DNA of 64,000 nucleotides from Arabidopsis thaliana (GCF_000001735.4 NC_003070.9:4154001-4218000); one strand, 5' to 3'. Numbered from the stretch's first letter, positions 34,122-47,171 are shown. Notes: generated by a model not told the origin, from the sequence alone. Numbers and translations are program-made.

Positions 34122-35423
34122 TTTATCTCTTGAAATCTTAAAAGATGAACAAAGTCTAACCAATCATATTAGTGGAAATTTAAAGTTTAGGATCTTATTT
34201 TTGAAATGAATGTCTTTCGCCTATAAAGTTTTGATATGTTTGCTAGTTACAAATTAAAAAAAAGAATCAAATATTAGTAGGATAATTTGAGTGGGTTTGC
34301 ATTTTAATATTTGTATTGGCAAATGAAATTGCTTAAAATGATTCCACTATACAACAAATCATTAAGTTTGAGAAAGTGGGATAAAAAGAATAAACATGAC
34401 CTAATATTTCTTTAAGCCACAACCGATAGAGTCGTTTTCAAAGTGACATAGGAATTATAAAAAGGTTTGATTTGTCCCACATAATTGGATCTATGGGGTA
34501 CAAAGACAATTGTTTAAATGCATTGGTCACTATCAATGTATATAGCAAATGATATCATCATGTGATTTAAAAGGTAACCTTCCACTTGGATGATTTTTCA
34601 CATGTTTGAGTTCTTCTATACTTTATATCTTTCTTTTGGGTTTGCTTTGAAATATGATTCACTTGTTTGAAATTTATGCCATTATCTATGACTATCTCCA
34701 TTATCCCTAGATGGAAAAAAAAGTATCCAGACACTCCTTATCAACGATCAATGAGACATTATCTATTATATCCACTTGGTTTTAGTTATCACATGATACT
34801 AAAGTCATTGAAATTGGGTCTGAATAGTGTTTTTTATTGTACCAACTAAATGAAAATTTTCTAAACTTAACTACTATTAACGAATAAACAGTTGATAAAT
34901 CGTTTTAGACTAATTATAGTTTAAATCTCGTTAGCCTACACACGTCAAATTCGTCTGGAATAGTGTCAAAGTCGACTATCTAGAAACCTTATCTTTAAAA
35001 AACAGAAAGAAAGAACAAAACATAGTAAATCTTTTAGAAAATTTACCTATCACTCTCACATATTACACATTTTCAAAATCTAACCTTTACACCACAAAAA
35101 TTTAGGATAATAGTACTCTAATTACCTCCGTTAATTCATAACAAGTGCATTCTCTATGTCCATTTTCTGATTTTAAAGCAACAATTTCTAAACAAAGGAG
35201 CTAAATCGGGGGGTACTTGATTAAAGTTGATAGTATTGGGGCTAAACCTAAAAACTAGACAAATATACAAGGGCCATATCGATACAAAACGAAACGAGAC
35301 TTTTCTTAATGTCTACGTTCTCTATAAAAGCAAACTTTAAGCTAAAACCCAAACAAGAAGCAGAACACAAGAAACGTGAGAAACTTTGAGAAGACCAAGA
35401 AGAAGAAGCAGAAGAAGAAGAAA
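34122..35423. other. Intergenic region between divergent CML13 and DUF1442 genes
   Basis: About 1.3 kb of AT-rich sequence containing the two divergent promoters. No further feature recognised. Confidence 0.6.
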
Positions 35424-36209
35424 ATGAAATTGGTTTGGTCTCCGGAAACAGCATCAAAGGCTTATATAGACACCGTTAAATCGGTAAGTTTTTTTTTTAT
35501 TTTCCGGTGAGTTGTGAAGGAATAATAACACACGCTTCTTCTCTCCAGTTCTCGAAAACTCAGATCTTAATTTTGTTAAAGATTCATGGTTTGTTCTTGT
35601 AACGATTTTTTTCTTTTCTTTTTTGTTCAGTGTGAGAATCTTGAAACGCCGGACGCGGCGGAGCTAATAGCGGCGATGGCGGCGGGATGGAACGTGAAGC
35701 TGATCGTGGAAACTTGGTCAGAAGGAGACGCAATAGCTTCAAGTATTGGTTTAAACGTAGCAAGCAAACACGCAAACGCTAAACACATATGTATAGTACA
35801 AAACTCAAGATCAGAATCTGCTTATCTCCAAGCTATTCAAGAATCTTCATCTCCCTTGAACTTTCCAGAGACTATCGTCGCTGAAGAACCCGGAAAAGCG
35901 ATGAAGAAGCTACAAGGAGTCGACTTCTTGGTCGTGGATTGGCGGAACAAAGAATTTGCAGCGGCTGCGTTGAAAAACGCTGCGTTTGGAAACAGAGGAG
36001 CTGTTGTGGTTTGTAGAAACGGGTATTCGAGCTTGAGAAGGGTTTTAAGAGACCGGAAAGTTGTTAGAACGGTGACTCTTCCGGTCACCGGAGGTATTGA
36101 GATAGCTCATGTTGCGGCTAGGAACTCAGGGAAGAGTGGTAACAATAAGAGAAGATGGATCACACATGTTGATCAGAGATCAGGAGAGGAACATGTGTTT
36201 AGTATCTAG
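35424..36209 (+). CDS. DUF1442 family protein
   Basis: Two exons, 35424-35483 and 35631-36209, total 212 residues. The first exon gives MKLVWSPETASKAYIDTVKS, the usual start of plant DUF1442 proteins. The second begins CENLETPDAAELIAAMAAGWNVKLIVE and continues through a Rossmann-like alternation of strands and helices (HICIVQN, VDFLVVDWRN, GAVVVCRNGYSS) to a basic tail KSGNNKRRWITHVDQ. The architecture resembles an SAM-methyltransferase fold, but no catalytic motif is clear and the function is unknown. Likely At1g12320. Confidence 0.9.
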
Positions 36210-39200
36210 AAAGTCAGAGACAAATAGTCATAAGTGTTTATTGGATCTTGTATTTGTTGTGTTTGTACATAAGATGATTCCATCAGATGCAATTGTTATT
36301 GAAGAAAACATGCTTGTCTTATAAATGTGATCTTTGTGTTGCAAAACTACTATCTCTGCTCGTCTCTCATTGCAATTCACTTGCTTCTATTTGTCTACCA
36401 TGTTGGGAAGCATGAAGAACACTACAGAGTGATGGGCTTAAAAACAGTTGTTTATGAGTTCTTGAGCCCATTACATTAGTGCTCTCCGTGACTTGTAATC
36501 ATATCCTTGACTTTATCTACAAGGAAAGTAATTGGGGTTCCCACATAAATGCTTAAGAAAATGACCTAAAGTGATTTGGTGGGTATGTTCGTTGCCGACG
36601 AGGTTATCATAACAATCGAGGAGAAAAAATTTCCAACTCGGGCCAATTTATAATAAGTGGATTAGCTTATCTTCTTTATACATCATGTTAGATCCATTTC
36701 CACTTCAAATAGGAGAACGGAAACATCACATCATCATGCAAAAATACCACTACAAAGTGGGAATAATCTATCAGATCAATCATGAATCTAAAATCATATG
36801 CTTCTAACTTCAAATTTGATTAGCAGTTACAAGATTATTTATGTTGTTTATATAATATGCTGATTTCACCACCCCCTACATATAATGTGAGATAGTGTAA
36901 CGTAAAACATACCCCAACCAGAATTTCAGATTGATTTCGAAAACAGACCTTCCAACAAAATCATAATGAAGAAAATTCTATCTACATGTTACCGAGAAAC
37001 ACACGTCGAATCATGGATTTTCTGCCATTTTCCAACTTGAGGTTTTCGATATCGATAATGTCACGAGAAATCAAAGGGATAAGAGATAGAAAACAAGCTC
37101 AACATTCTTGGTTAATATCCGGTTAGGGTAACATAGTGGTTTGTTTCCCGGTTTCATTTGTCTAGATTTTGATTTCCGGTTAAGAGATAAACATTGCTTT
37201 CGTTTAGTCCTATTTCGTGGGTTCAGCTTCTATGTTCTAAACACTAGTCAATCAACCCAAAAGCCCAACTACATAAAATTACTACTGGATGGTTTTTGGT
37301 GTTATTCAAATGTAAACACAAAAAGTTAATAAACAACACAAAAGTGAAGAAACAAAATTTTGGTTGATGACTGAAAAAAGTGAGAAGTACGTTTAGAAAA
37401 ATACAAACATGGGCTATGAAAAACAGATGACGCTTGCGTTTTGTCGTGAACCGAAGTTCCCTGCGGTGTTGGGCTGTCCGGTTTCTGAGCGGTCTGACCA
37501 TTATGCGATCATTAACATTATCTCAATTTTAAGAAAATAATAATAAAAATGGCCAAAATATTGATAAAGATTGAAGAAAAATAGGAGAAATAAATGAGAA
37601 AGGAGGTGAGAAGGCGTCACGTGCACATGATCCAACCGGTGAACAGAGACATGTCACGCAAAGTCAGCCATTTTTCAGAGCCCAAAACCAAAAACCCATT
37701 CAAATATTCATGAGCTTTAGGACGATCTTACCCTCTCGTTATCCCATTTTATTACTATCACATGCCCCTTGTTTTCTCACTTTTTGTGTGTGTAGATGGC
37801 TTTTTTTTCCTAATTAAAATTCAAAAGATAATTAAACTCAGATCATGTAATGGATATATCCATTGTTGAATCTTTAATTTTGATCATCATTCTCGGTAAA
37901 CTATGAGTTGAAAACTTTTTTTAAAGAAATGAGAGCAAATTGTTCAAATGTCTTGTATTTAATGAAAGTCCAATTATGTTGTGGTAGCATTATGTTTGTG
38001 CTTTGTTGTCAGTGGCTCAGTGTTATAAATTCATGTTTTTAGTACCTTCATTTTTGCCACTACATAGTTATGGCAATGTAAATTTCTTTAACTACTTTTA
38101 TCTCGCATGAATCTTTGGTAAAAAAACTTTTTTTTATCGAATAGTTATAGTTATACACTATCACCTTAGAATGCTGAACACTACATTAATCAAGATGCCT
38201 TTTCCACCTTCCTTTCTCAATTCTCATGCTTATGAATTCATTTCAAAACCACAATCACATGAATTATAGAATGAGAATTCAAGTTGGGGAGCTGAAAGAG
38301 AAGACAGACCCAATGAATAAGGCACACCAATCTAACAAGTCCATAGGCCAAAAGATGTTTTTGTTTGGTAATGTGGGTCAACCAATATCATAAATGAGGT
38401 AGCTGGATTTGCATTTGTTGCTGCTCTTCTCAAAATTTAATGTGACAATTCCCCCTACTGGATATTTATTACTAAGCAACAAATAATAAATACAAAAGTT
38501 CATATATCTCATTTTTAGCGATTTGATGTCTACGTTTTACTACGTTACTCACGAGCTCTCATGAATTCTGGAACTGCATATCTTTATTGTGTGTATTTAT
38601 GAAAACAATCATACAAGGATGACAATCGTAAAAGTGATGAAAATTTGTACAACTTACGGCAGAGTAAAAATCGCAAAAGCTGTTAAATTAGTATGGTAAG
38701 AAAACGATGAATTTTAATGGAAAATAAAAAATTATCAGTTGAAAAGTCATGAAAAACTGGTATAAGTAATTGTTTTTTTTTTCATTTCTTAAATCTTATT
38801 TACTGTCGCAAACATATTTACTCTCTAAATTAATCAATTATGTACTGTTTTCTTTACTCATACCAACCAGAACTCTAACCTAACAAAATTATCACATTTC
38901 AAATGTATGTGATCTCATTTTAAAAATCAAAATCCCTTTATAGGTCATCATTGCCAAATTTGACGCTAAATATTAGGTATCACAATTTTGATTATTGAAA
39001 TAATTTTCTGTCGTTTCCACTATAAGCTGGTTTTTTGCGGTTGCGACTATTATAAGCTAATGTATGTTGGGATATGAATGGTAGCAGAATTAGAATACAA
39101 ACCAAAACTTCAAGCATCAAATCTATATGCAACCCAATATGCATTTATTGAAAGCAATTTTTTGGTACACTTTAGATAAAAAGGAAAAAAATTGAAAAAT

Positions 39201-40672
39201 AAATTAAGTGCTAATAGAAATCTCTTCTTCTTCTTATTTTCTGACATGAGATTGTCGTTACACCCATAACTATACACCTACGTGTACGTATAGCTTTGTT
39301 TGTATTTTGTATAATTCCAAGTATATTCACCAAGACATGGATATCAAAATCAAATTACCGGATGAGTAAACTCATGATTTAGATCTTCATGTAAAATCCA
39401 ATATTATCCGCAAGACAAAAAGAGTGGTTTTATTGCGTAAAAAAAACTTAGGAGGGTTTTAAAAAAAAAGTCTATACGTATAGTATATGATTGTTTTATT
39501 ACATAATTCTCTTTAAGAGCTCATATAATTTACATACAAAATTTGTGGGTCTATCTAACATGTAAAATATGTATAGCTTTTAGCAAACTTCTCTGATTGT
39601 TTCAGAAGAAATGATCACAAGCTGACGAGATGAACAAAAGTGATGGTGAGAAAACAGAAAAAGAGAAACTCGATAAAACACCTCTTTAACATCTATATCG
39701 AAGGAAATTATAATCATTGCCGTAGTCATATACACACACGAACACGTAAATCAAGATATTTGAGTAACAAAATTGAAAGTATTGGCCAAAAAAACATGAA
39801 AAGTGCCACTAGAATTAGTGCTGGGAAAAAGGCAGAGCTAACAAGTACAATAATTTCGAAAAAATGAAATGAATGAAAAGAAATTACGCCAATGAAACAA
39901 AACAAAAAATGCTGAATGATCAAACTATAGTTACTATGAAATTTATCTGTTTTTTATCTTCTAATAATTAATCAAAAATCGAATGTCTTGAATATAATTA
40001 TTCCAATCTATAAATTAACATATATGAAATTTCAAATTCAAGTATTTTTTCTTCCATTTTAAATGAAGTCTATCTTTTTATTTGAAGTAACTAACTGGTT
40101 ATTTATATATTGATTTGTAACTAATTTGTCTCGGCAATAAAAGTTGGATTCTTTGAAGTTTTTTTTTTTTTTTTATCGAAACCATGTGTCAAGTGTAGTG
40201 CTAATATAAAGTTTTGACGGTTTTCTAACACATGCAAGTTTTACACAGATAAATTTTCTATGTCAAGCTTATACGAAACATATACTATTGTTTTCAAATG
40301 AATATACTGTTGAATAATAGGTGATTTTTGTTGGAAACAGATAATAGAAATATTTTTTGTATGGTATATATAATATTGAAACGATAGTGTCTATTAGAGC
40401 AACGACAACAAAACATGTCTATAAGAGCATAGTCTTCATTTTGGTTTTGATCTTGAACTAAGATGGAAACAAATTTTAATATTTGACCAAAGTTTACCGG
40501 CATAAAACCAAAATAAAAATAATCATCACTATTCTCTTTTTTTTTTTCTTTTTTACAAATTGACTTGATAATAATTTATGTTATCATATGATATATGTGT
40601 ATACATAAAATTAAAGTTAAATATTAAAGCAAACCAGAAAAAAAGAGAGCAAAGAAGGAAGAACAAAAAAAA
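36210..40672. other. Long AT-rich intergenic region
   Basis: About 4.5 kb without a gene I can support; ORFs are short and compositionally driven. A CACGTG G-box lies at about 37618-37623. A T-run lies near 40160-40175. No transposon ends recognised. Confidence 0.55.
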
Positions 40673-42627
40673 ATGGCTCCTTCGTCTTCATCTTCTCCTT
40701 CCAAATCTCCTGTTCCATCTCTTCACCAATCCCTTCACTTCACTCCTGTAAGTCAAAACTCTAATCCCTCTTCTTTGTTCCCCGTGGAAGAAGACAGCAC
40801 ATACCTCAATTTAGTTTTTGTTTTGTCTTTGCTCTGTCACAAAATCAAAAACTTTTCTTTCTGTCTTTCAAAAATAGTGGAATTGATAGGTTATAGCTCG
40901 AAATCTTCTTGTTTTTGCTTAAAAATGAAGGAACAGTGGCAAAAGGAGCATGTTCTGTTACCTTTTCCTCTAAAGTTTTCTCCTTTGATCTCAATGATTC
41001 CATTAGAATCTCATATTCATGTCACTTGAAGATTCTTCCAAATCCAAAGGTTTTGTTTTTCTCTCAATTTAGCATAATTTTCATTTCTCTCTCTGTTTTT
41101 TCAGATTCTAGAATGTGAAGAAGACGACCTCCAAGAAGAAAGATACAAAAACAGAGCAACACCAAGCAGCGACGGTGGTTCTTCCGCCACACCAAACCAC
41201 CAGCACCACCGCCGTACCAACAGCAACAACAACCACCAGCACACTCTAACACCTCTCCACCACAACGGCAAACCCCAAACCAGAAAACGACATGACGACA
41301 ACGACGAAGACGATGGTGGTGCCGTATCCTGCAACAAGTGTCGACCTCACCACTCTCACCGTGACAAATTCTCCGTCGTACCTCTCGAAAGCCACAACAA
41401 CCCTTCTTTCATCTCTAGCCCCAATCTCATAATCAAATCCATCTTCCAATCTCTCACACGGAGAAGCCCCAAACCTTCCTCTGCAACGGCGGCGCTTCCA
41501 CCGCGCTCTTCCTCATCCTCCGCCGCAGATGCTTCTAGAGAAGAACAGTGGCGGTTAGCTGTGGCGGAGCTTTCTCATAAACTGATTCAAGCCACGAAGA
41601 AGAAAGAAGACGCGGTTATAGAAGCTTCTAGGTTGAAATCATCCATGGCAGAGCTAGAGAAGAAACTCAATAAACTCGAGATTTACTGTCACAATCTCAA
41701 ATCAGGTCTCGACGAATGCAGCAACAAAAAACAGAGTGTTCCGATTCGAAAAGACGGATTCAACGACAGGATCATTCAGCAGTTTCTCGTCTCTGTGTCG
41801 GAATCTCGTTCTTCGATCAGAGCTTTAAGTAGATCTCTCGCCTCGCAGCTACGAACCGTCGGTGGCAAAGTTTACGAGAGACTCTCTCTTCTTCTTCAAC
41901 CTTTCGATGTAAAGATCAACTCTTTTGCCAAAAACCCTAAAAGTCTGATCTTTTACCTCGAAGCGATTCTGAGCAGAGCCTTCTTCGAGGATTTCGAAGC
42001 TCCTGGGTTTCAGAAAAACGGGTCGACCCGGATTTTGAATCCAATTGATCGTTGTGAATCCAATTACGCTTCGTTTAACGTCTTGATGGAGCTGACGTGG
42101 GATGAGGTGTTGAGCAGAGGAACGAAGCATTTCTCGGAGGAGTTTAGCCGTTTCTGTGACCGGAAGATGAGTGACGTCGTTTCGATGCTTAGCTGGAACC
42201 GTGCCTGGCCTGAACCGCTTTTACAGGTAAGCAAATGTTAAACCAACCAAACGGTTAATAATGGTTTATTTCAAAACTACTTGGATTGAACCGGTTTTTA
42301 TGGCAGGCTTTCTTTGGTGCGTCAAAGAGTGTTTGGTTGGTTCATCTTTTGGCTAATTCAGTGAACCCGGGGTTGCAAATCTTTCGTGTGGAGAAAGATG
42401 ACCGGTTTGATCCGATTTACATGGAGGAAACCGGTGGGGAACGGTTTAAGAGTCTGGTTAGAGCTATGGTTCAGCCCGGGTTTTATGTCTATGGGAGTGT
42501 GGTTAAGTGCAAGGTGGTTTGCAAGCAATGCGGCAGCGATGAGGAAGAACTAGAAGACCATACGGTCAAAGAATGTAATAAAAACGACAAGAGTTTAATA
42601 AGCATTTGTAGCCCATTAGGAGGTTAA
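40673..42627 (+). CDS. GIL1/IRKI-like plant-specific protein
   Basis: Three exons, 40673-40747, 41105-42226, 42307-42627, total 505 residues. The N-terminal 150 residues are low-complexity Ser, His, Asn and Pro (MAPSSSSSPSKSP, NSNNNHQHTL). A coiled coil follows (about 175-235, AELSHKLIQATKKKEDAVIEASRL and onward). The conserved remainder includes SRSLASQLRT, YLEAILSRAFFEDFE, FSRFCDRKMSDVVSML and the ending MVQPGFYVYGSVVKCKVVCKQC. These blocks resemble the GIL1 (DUF641) and IRK-interacting protein group linked to light gravitropism and receptor-kinase signalling. No kinase motif is present, so an annotation as a cyclin-dependent-kinase-like protein would not be supported. Likely At1g12330; specific role unknown. 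Confidence 0.85.
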
Positions 42628-42897
42628 TTACGTTCATTTAAGGTTTAAAATATTGGTGGGTTTTTGTCTTGTCTTGTGAGGTTGTAATTAAAAAAATCAA
42701 TGGCTTTTGCAAGTGAATATTTTAAAACTGTTTAATTAATGACTTTTGCAAAGAAATATCTAAGAATTAGTTGTTGTTGTTGTTGTTGTCAAAGTGATTC
42801 ATGAAAGAGTCGTTCTAAAGTAAAATATTGGCATTTTCTCGTTGGTTTCGTTATCTTTGATTTGATTACATTTACGCGCGTATTAGTAGTAACAAAA

Positions 42898-42917
42898 TGG
42901 GCCGTTTCTCAGGCCCA
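42898..42917. promoter_or_regulatory. Inverted site II elements, probable original cornichon promoter
   Basis: TGGGCC at 42898-42903 and GGCCCA at 42912-42917 face each other just upstream of the mosaic insertion. In Arabidopsis such elements sit close to transcription starts. Confidence 0.45.
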
Positions 42918-42938
42918 ATATATAGAATTTGCTAATCA

Positions 42939-43233
42939 AAATCCGAGCCTTCTCTGAAAAAGCCCATTTTTGTTCGTTCTTCCTTGTTTCTTCGATTTTC
43001 CGTGACTGATTCTGTTTTGCGAAAAGGATTGAAACAACGATGTGTAAGATACATTGATAATTTCAGCTCTGGAAATAGAGGTGCTGCTTCTACTGAGTAA
43101 GTTTTTATAGTTTTCCAGACTAAAACCCACATAAGTTTGATATGAACTGAGAAAGAGATTGTAATGAAAAACCTTGAATGTTTCCAGATGACCCATGAAC
43201 TGGAAAAAAAAAATCCTTTTCGCAAAACAGAAT
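42939..43233. repeat. Mosaic of forward and inverted fragments copied from the COAB gene
   Basis: Six adjoining blocks match the neighbouring COAB gene. 42939-43034 = 44775-44870 (forward, leader to ATG). 43035-43114 = 45140-45219 (forward, exon 2 and start of intron 2). 43115-43183 = 45520-45588 (inverted, end of exon 4 and intron 4). About 43180-43190 = 45505-45515 (forward). 43189-43213 = 45619-45643 (inverted, acceptor and start of exon 5). 43212-43233 = 44845-44866 (inverted, leader). Junctions overlap by a few bases. Nothing here codes for a protein. Confidence 0.9.
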
Positions 43234-43517
43234 TGGCTTCTCAAAACACATTTATAGGTTCATAGTTAGTTCTTATGTTGGATGTTCATGTCAGGTCTGA
43301 GAATTTACCTCCTTAAGCACAGGTTGTTCCTTTATAAATGAGCTCCATTTCGGCATAATGAAGTGAACCCTTTAGTTTTGTTTGTGTAGACTCTAATGAG
43401 AGGAGTCACTGAGACTGATAAGCTAGCAAACGGAATCTTCCATGTATAAACAGCTTGGGAAGACATTTTCTAGGAAGCTAACTTCTCTTTTCTGAATTTG
43501 AATTCTTTCATTTGCAG

Positions 43518-44032
43518 CTTGTTTGCTTAGCGGATCTCGAGTTTGATTATATCAACCCTTACGACTCTGCGTCGAGAATAAACTCAGTGGTTTTACCGGA
43601 GTTCATTGTTCAAGGAGTTCTATGCGTATTCTACCTCCTAACAGGACACTGGTTCATGACACTCTTATGTCTCCCCTATCTCTACTACAATTTCCATCTG
43701 TAAGTCCAACTAATCTCAATCTTTTGCTCCAATCAAATGTTGTGGTATTGATATCCTTTCGGTTTCTCCGTTGTTCAGTTACTCGAAGCGACAACACTTA
43801 GTAGATGTCACCGAGATCTTCAATTTGCTAAACTGGGAGAAGAAGAAACGGCTGTTCAAGCTTGCTTACATTGTCCTTAACCTCTTTCTCACTATCTTCT
43901 GGTAACGAGAAAAGATATTTCGAATCCCATTATTGCTTAACCATAAGTAGATCAAGAGAGCTAAAACACTTTCTGTCTGCAACTTTTTTTCGTAGGATGA
44001 TTTATTCGGCGCTGGATGATTACGAGGACTGA
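43518..44032 (+). pseudogene. Cornichon homolog lacking its first exon
   Basis: Three exons, 43518-43699, 43779-43901 and 43996-44032, join in frame to 113 residues: [39 protein letters not shown], and the ending WMIYSALDDYED. Cornichon proteins are ER cargo receptors with three to four membrane segments that help load COPII vesicles. The family normally starts with about 24 more residues forming the first membrane helix; no such exon is seen between 42628 and 43517, where the COAB-derived mosaic lies. The open frame upstream of 43518 ends at a TAA (43479-43481) with no ATG. The rest has no stops and good splice sites, so it is either recently broken or uses an unrecognised first exon. Corresponds to At1g12340. 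Confidence 0.75.
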
Positions 44033-44869
44033 CTAATGAAGAAGACATGGTCCATCTTCTTCGGTTTATTGACACTACGCTTAAAGATACAGCGACATGC
44101 TCGTGGACATGAAAAAAAGCAAGGAAAAGTGTTTGCTTTGTGATGTTTGTAAGATTAGTGGCAGGAAGATTTGTGTATTTATTTATTTCTTAGAAACATG
44201 TTCAGATTAACTGTTTTTTTTTTATCTTATGTCTTGATCATTATTTGTACAAGCAATCAAGCTCGTAAACTACTGGTTACAGTAACAATGAAACTGAATA
44301 TTTTCAAATATAAGAAGAAAAAAAGTTAATTCATGTGAACTTTGACTTTTAAAAGTGGGAAACCCTTTAGAGTGATGTAATAAACGAGAACTTAAAAGAT
44401 GATTCGAACCTTCTGTTTCAGTTTGGTAATTAGGTTATCTTATAAAGCTAATCCTTCTCTCACACTGACAATCGTCGTTATCAAGGTGATTTCTTTCTCT
44501 GCGTCAAACATCGCTTACCCTCTTGATTGATTCCTCCAATCTTCTTCGTGTGGTTTCACAGGTGTGTGGTTGATCTCTAGACCCAATTGATGTGGTTCCA
44601 TCCTATTTTTATTTGGTCTGTAATCGTAAAGTCTTTAAGATTTGGGAATCGAGTTTATGTTGTGGTGTTTAGGTAGCGAAACCCCAGTTATTAAATCGTT
44701 GCATCTAGTAATTTGGGGTCCTTTAATTGAAACAAAGGATTAATCTTTCATTCATCTTTGTTCGTTCATTAGCGAAATCCGAGCCTTCTCTGAAAAAGCC
44801 CATTTTTGTTCGTTCTTCCTTGTTTCTTCGATTTTCCGTGACTGATTCTGTTTTGCGAAAAGGATTGAA
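44033..44869. other. Spacer and leader of COAB
   Basis: About 840 bases with the cornichon 3' UTR and the COAB promoter and leader. 44775-44870 is the source of the first block of the mosaic. No other gene. Confidence 0.6.
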
Positions 44870-46633
44870 ATGAGTTCGATCTCTGGATTGGTGGAAGATG
44901 AAATCAGTTCGTTTTTCGAATCGTCTCCACCTCTGAAGAACAAGGAAGAGATCGTAGCCAATCTTAATCAGTTCATTGAGCTGAATTCTTCGTGTCAAGG
45001 TGAGATCAGAATTTGTGTATATATGTAACATTTTGATTTCTGAATGACTTAAAGAGGGTTTTTTCTTTCTTTTATTTTATCAGGAGGGATGAGGAGGATT
45101 GTATGTGTGACTTCAGGTGGAACTACAGTTCCATTGGAGCAACGATGTGTAAGATACATTGATAATTTCAGCTCTGGAAATAGAGGTGCTGCTTCTACTG
45201 AGTAAGTTTTTATAGTTTTTGTTTTCAATTACTCTTTATAGAACTGGTAAAAATATATATTATTGAATACAAACTTTGGTTTTGATTTGGATTGCAAAGG
45301 AATTTCGTCAAGGCTGGATATGCTGTGATATTTCTCTATAGGAGGTAACAATTTGAATGTTGTTTTGTATTTCTCAGCTGTGTGTAGTTTAAAGATTTAG
45401 TGAAATGATGCTTCTTTATATCGGTTCTATTATGTCATCTTTAGGGGAACTTGTCAACCGTATTGCCGGTATCTTCCTGATGATCCATTCCTTGAATGTT
45501 TTGAGTTTCCAGATGCCAAAAACATTCAAGGTTTTTCATTACAATCTCTTTCTCAGTTCATATCAAACTTATGTGGGTTTTAGTCTGGTATTGTAACAAA
45601 TTATGTGTTTTTTGTTCATTTTTTTTTTCCAGTTCATGGGTCACATTCAGGAGCTGTGAAGATGGCTGTTATGGACCAGCAAGCTGTATGCTTAGACCAA
45701 CTGTGTTTTATTTTACGGAAAGCTGATTACTTTTATGTATTTTCGAGTCTTTTGTGTAGTAACCGTGCAAATTAACATTGCAGGCAGTTGCAGAAGGTCG
45801 CTTGCTTAAACTCCCATTCTCAACCATATATGAATATCTCCAGGTTCTTAAATCTTACACTAGCTACTTCAGTCATATTGTTTTGTCTTGACACATAAAA
45901 TGTAATCTTAACTGCCTAAGAAACCATTAGAATTTATCTCAATGCTTGTGGGATTTCTTTAACAGGGCTGCAACTGAGATTATTTTTCTTTGGAATACAA
46001 ACAGATGTTGCGGTTGATTGCTACGATATTGAAAGATGTCGGTCCATGTTCGATGTTTTATCTTGCTGCTGCTGTATCTGACTTCTATGTGCCATGGTTA
46101 AGCATGGCAAGAGTCTCATCATATCCCTGTGATTATGGCTACACAATTCTTGCGTCTGAAAATTGACTTCTTATATATTTGTGAAACCAGACAGAGCACA
46201 AAATAGAATCAGGATCTGGTCCTTTGGACATAAGACTAGCTCAAGTCCCTAAAATGCTTTCAATCTTGAGATCAAATTGGGCTCCAAAGGCTTTCTGCAT
46301 ATCATTCAAGGTCAGCTCTCTCCTTCTCCATTCTCTCTCTTTATTGTATTAGTTGTCCATAATTTGATTATTAAAATAGAATTATGTATCCAGCTTGAGA
46401 CAGACTCAAAGATTTTGCTAGAGAAAGCTACAAAGGCTTTACAAAAATACAAAGTGCACGCAGTTGTAGCAAATGAACTATTAACGCGTAAGGAGGAAGT
46501 TGTGGTTGTTTCAAGTAGCGGTAATGTTGTGGTGAGACGTGATAGCAATAAGCCGGAATCTATCGTAGAAGATAATCTCATTCGTCTCCTCGTAGATCGA
46601 CATTCAACATACATCAAAGAATCTCTCACTTGA
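44870..46633 (+). CDS. COAB: Phosphopantothenate-cysteine ligase (CoaB)
   Basis: Nine exons: 44870-44999, 45084-45201, 45300-45344, 45445-45530, 45633-45685, 45784-45843, 46005-46106, 46191-46310, 46394-46633, total 317 residues. It joins 4'-phosphopantothenate with cysteine in coenzyme A synthesis; the plant and animal form is a separate protein from CoaC. Motifs: [11 protein letters not shown] (about 50), the Asn-rich loop [15 protein letters not shown] (about 70-84), [12 protein letters not shown] (about 185), and the C-terminal [15 protein letters not shown]. The seventh intron has to use a GC donor (ATG|GCAAGA, GC at 46107-46108), because the nearby GTTAAG donor creates an in-frame TGA. 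Recognised as At1g12350. Confidence 0.94.
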
Positions 46634-47171
46634 TCCCCAAATTCTTCTACGTCAAGAAAAGTTCCAAGTGTTCGATGTGGGATACGTGTAATTGTGTATG
46701 AGTGATGACTTGGACCATAAATTACTCAAATAATTTTCACACTTTCTTATGTTTTTGACATGTTGGGAATATATGAATCCTAGAAATCAAACATTTTCTT
46801 GTACTTAGGAAAACTTTTCAACAACCAAATGAAACTAACTTGTCTATTTATCCTCGAAGAGACCTAGTCCACATCGAAGGTTCGAAGCTTGGTTTACCGA
46901 TTCAAACCACCGGTTCGGGTCAACACGGCTTTCGATAGAGATAAATTTAATTTTAATTAAAAAAGGTGTTTGGAGAGAGACAACCAAAAAAAAAAAAAAA
47001 AAAGAGTTTCTTCATCGGTCTTCGTCTCGTCGTTTGATTAGTTCTCTACATTTGTTTTTGATTAGTTCGCGATTCATTTCTATCTTGTCTCCGGTCAATA
47101 TTTTTCTTCGATCCGTCGATCGGATATTTTGACTGGAGATTTAAGAAGTCTGAAATTGTTAGATCGCAGCT
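46634..47171. other. COAB-KEULE spacer with A-run
   Basis: About 540 bases with the COAB 3' UTR and KEULE promoter and leader; an A-run of about 19 at 46985-47003 precedes the leader. No extra gene. Confidence 0.6.

Noticed and set aside
43035..43233. Minus-strand ORFs in the mosaic region that look like COAB-leader peptides
   Set aside because: They are antisense translations of copied COAB leader and intron sequence, also present at 44752-45031; not a gene.
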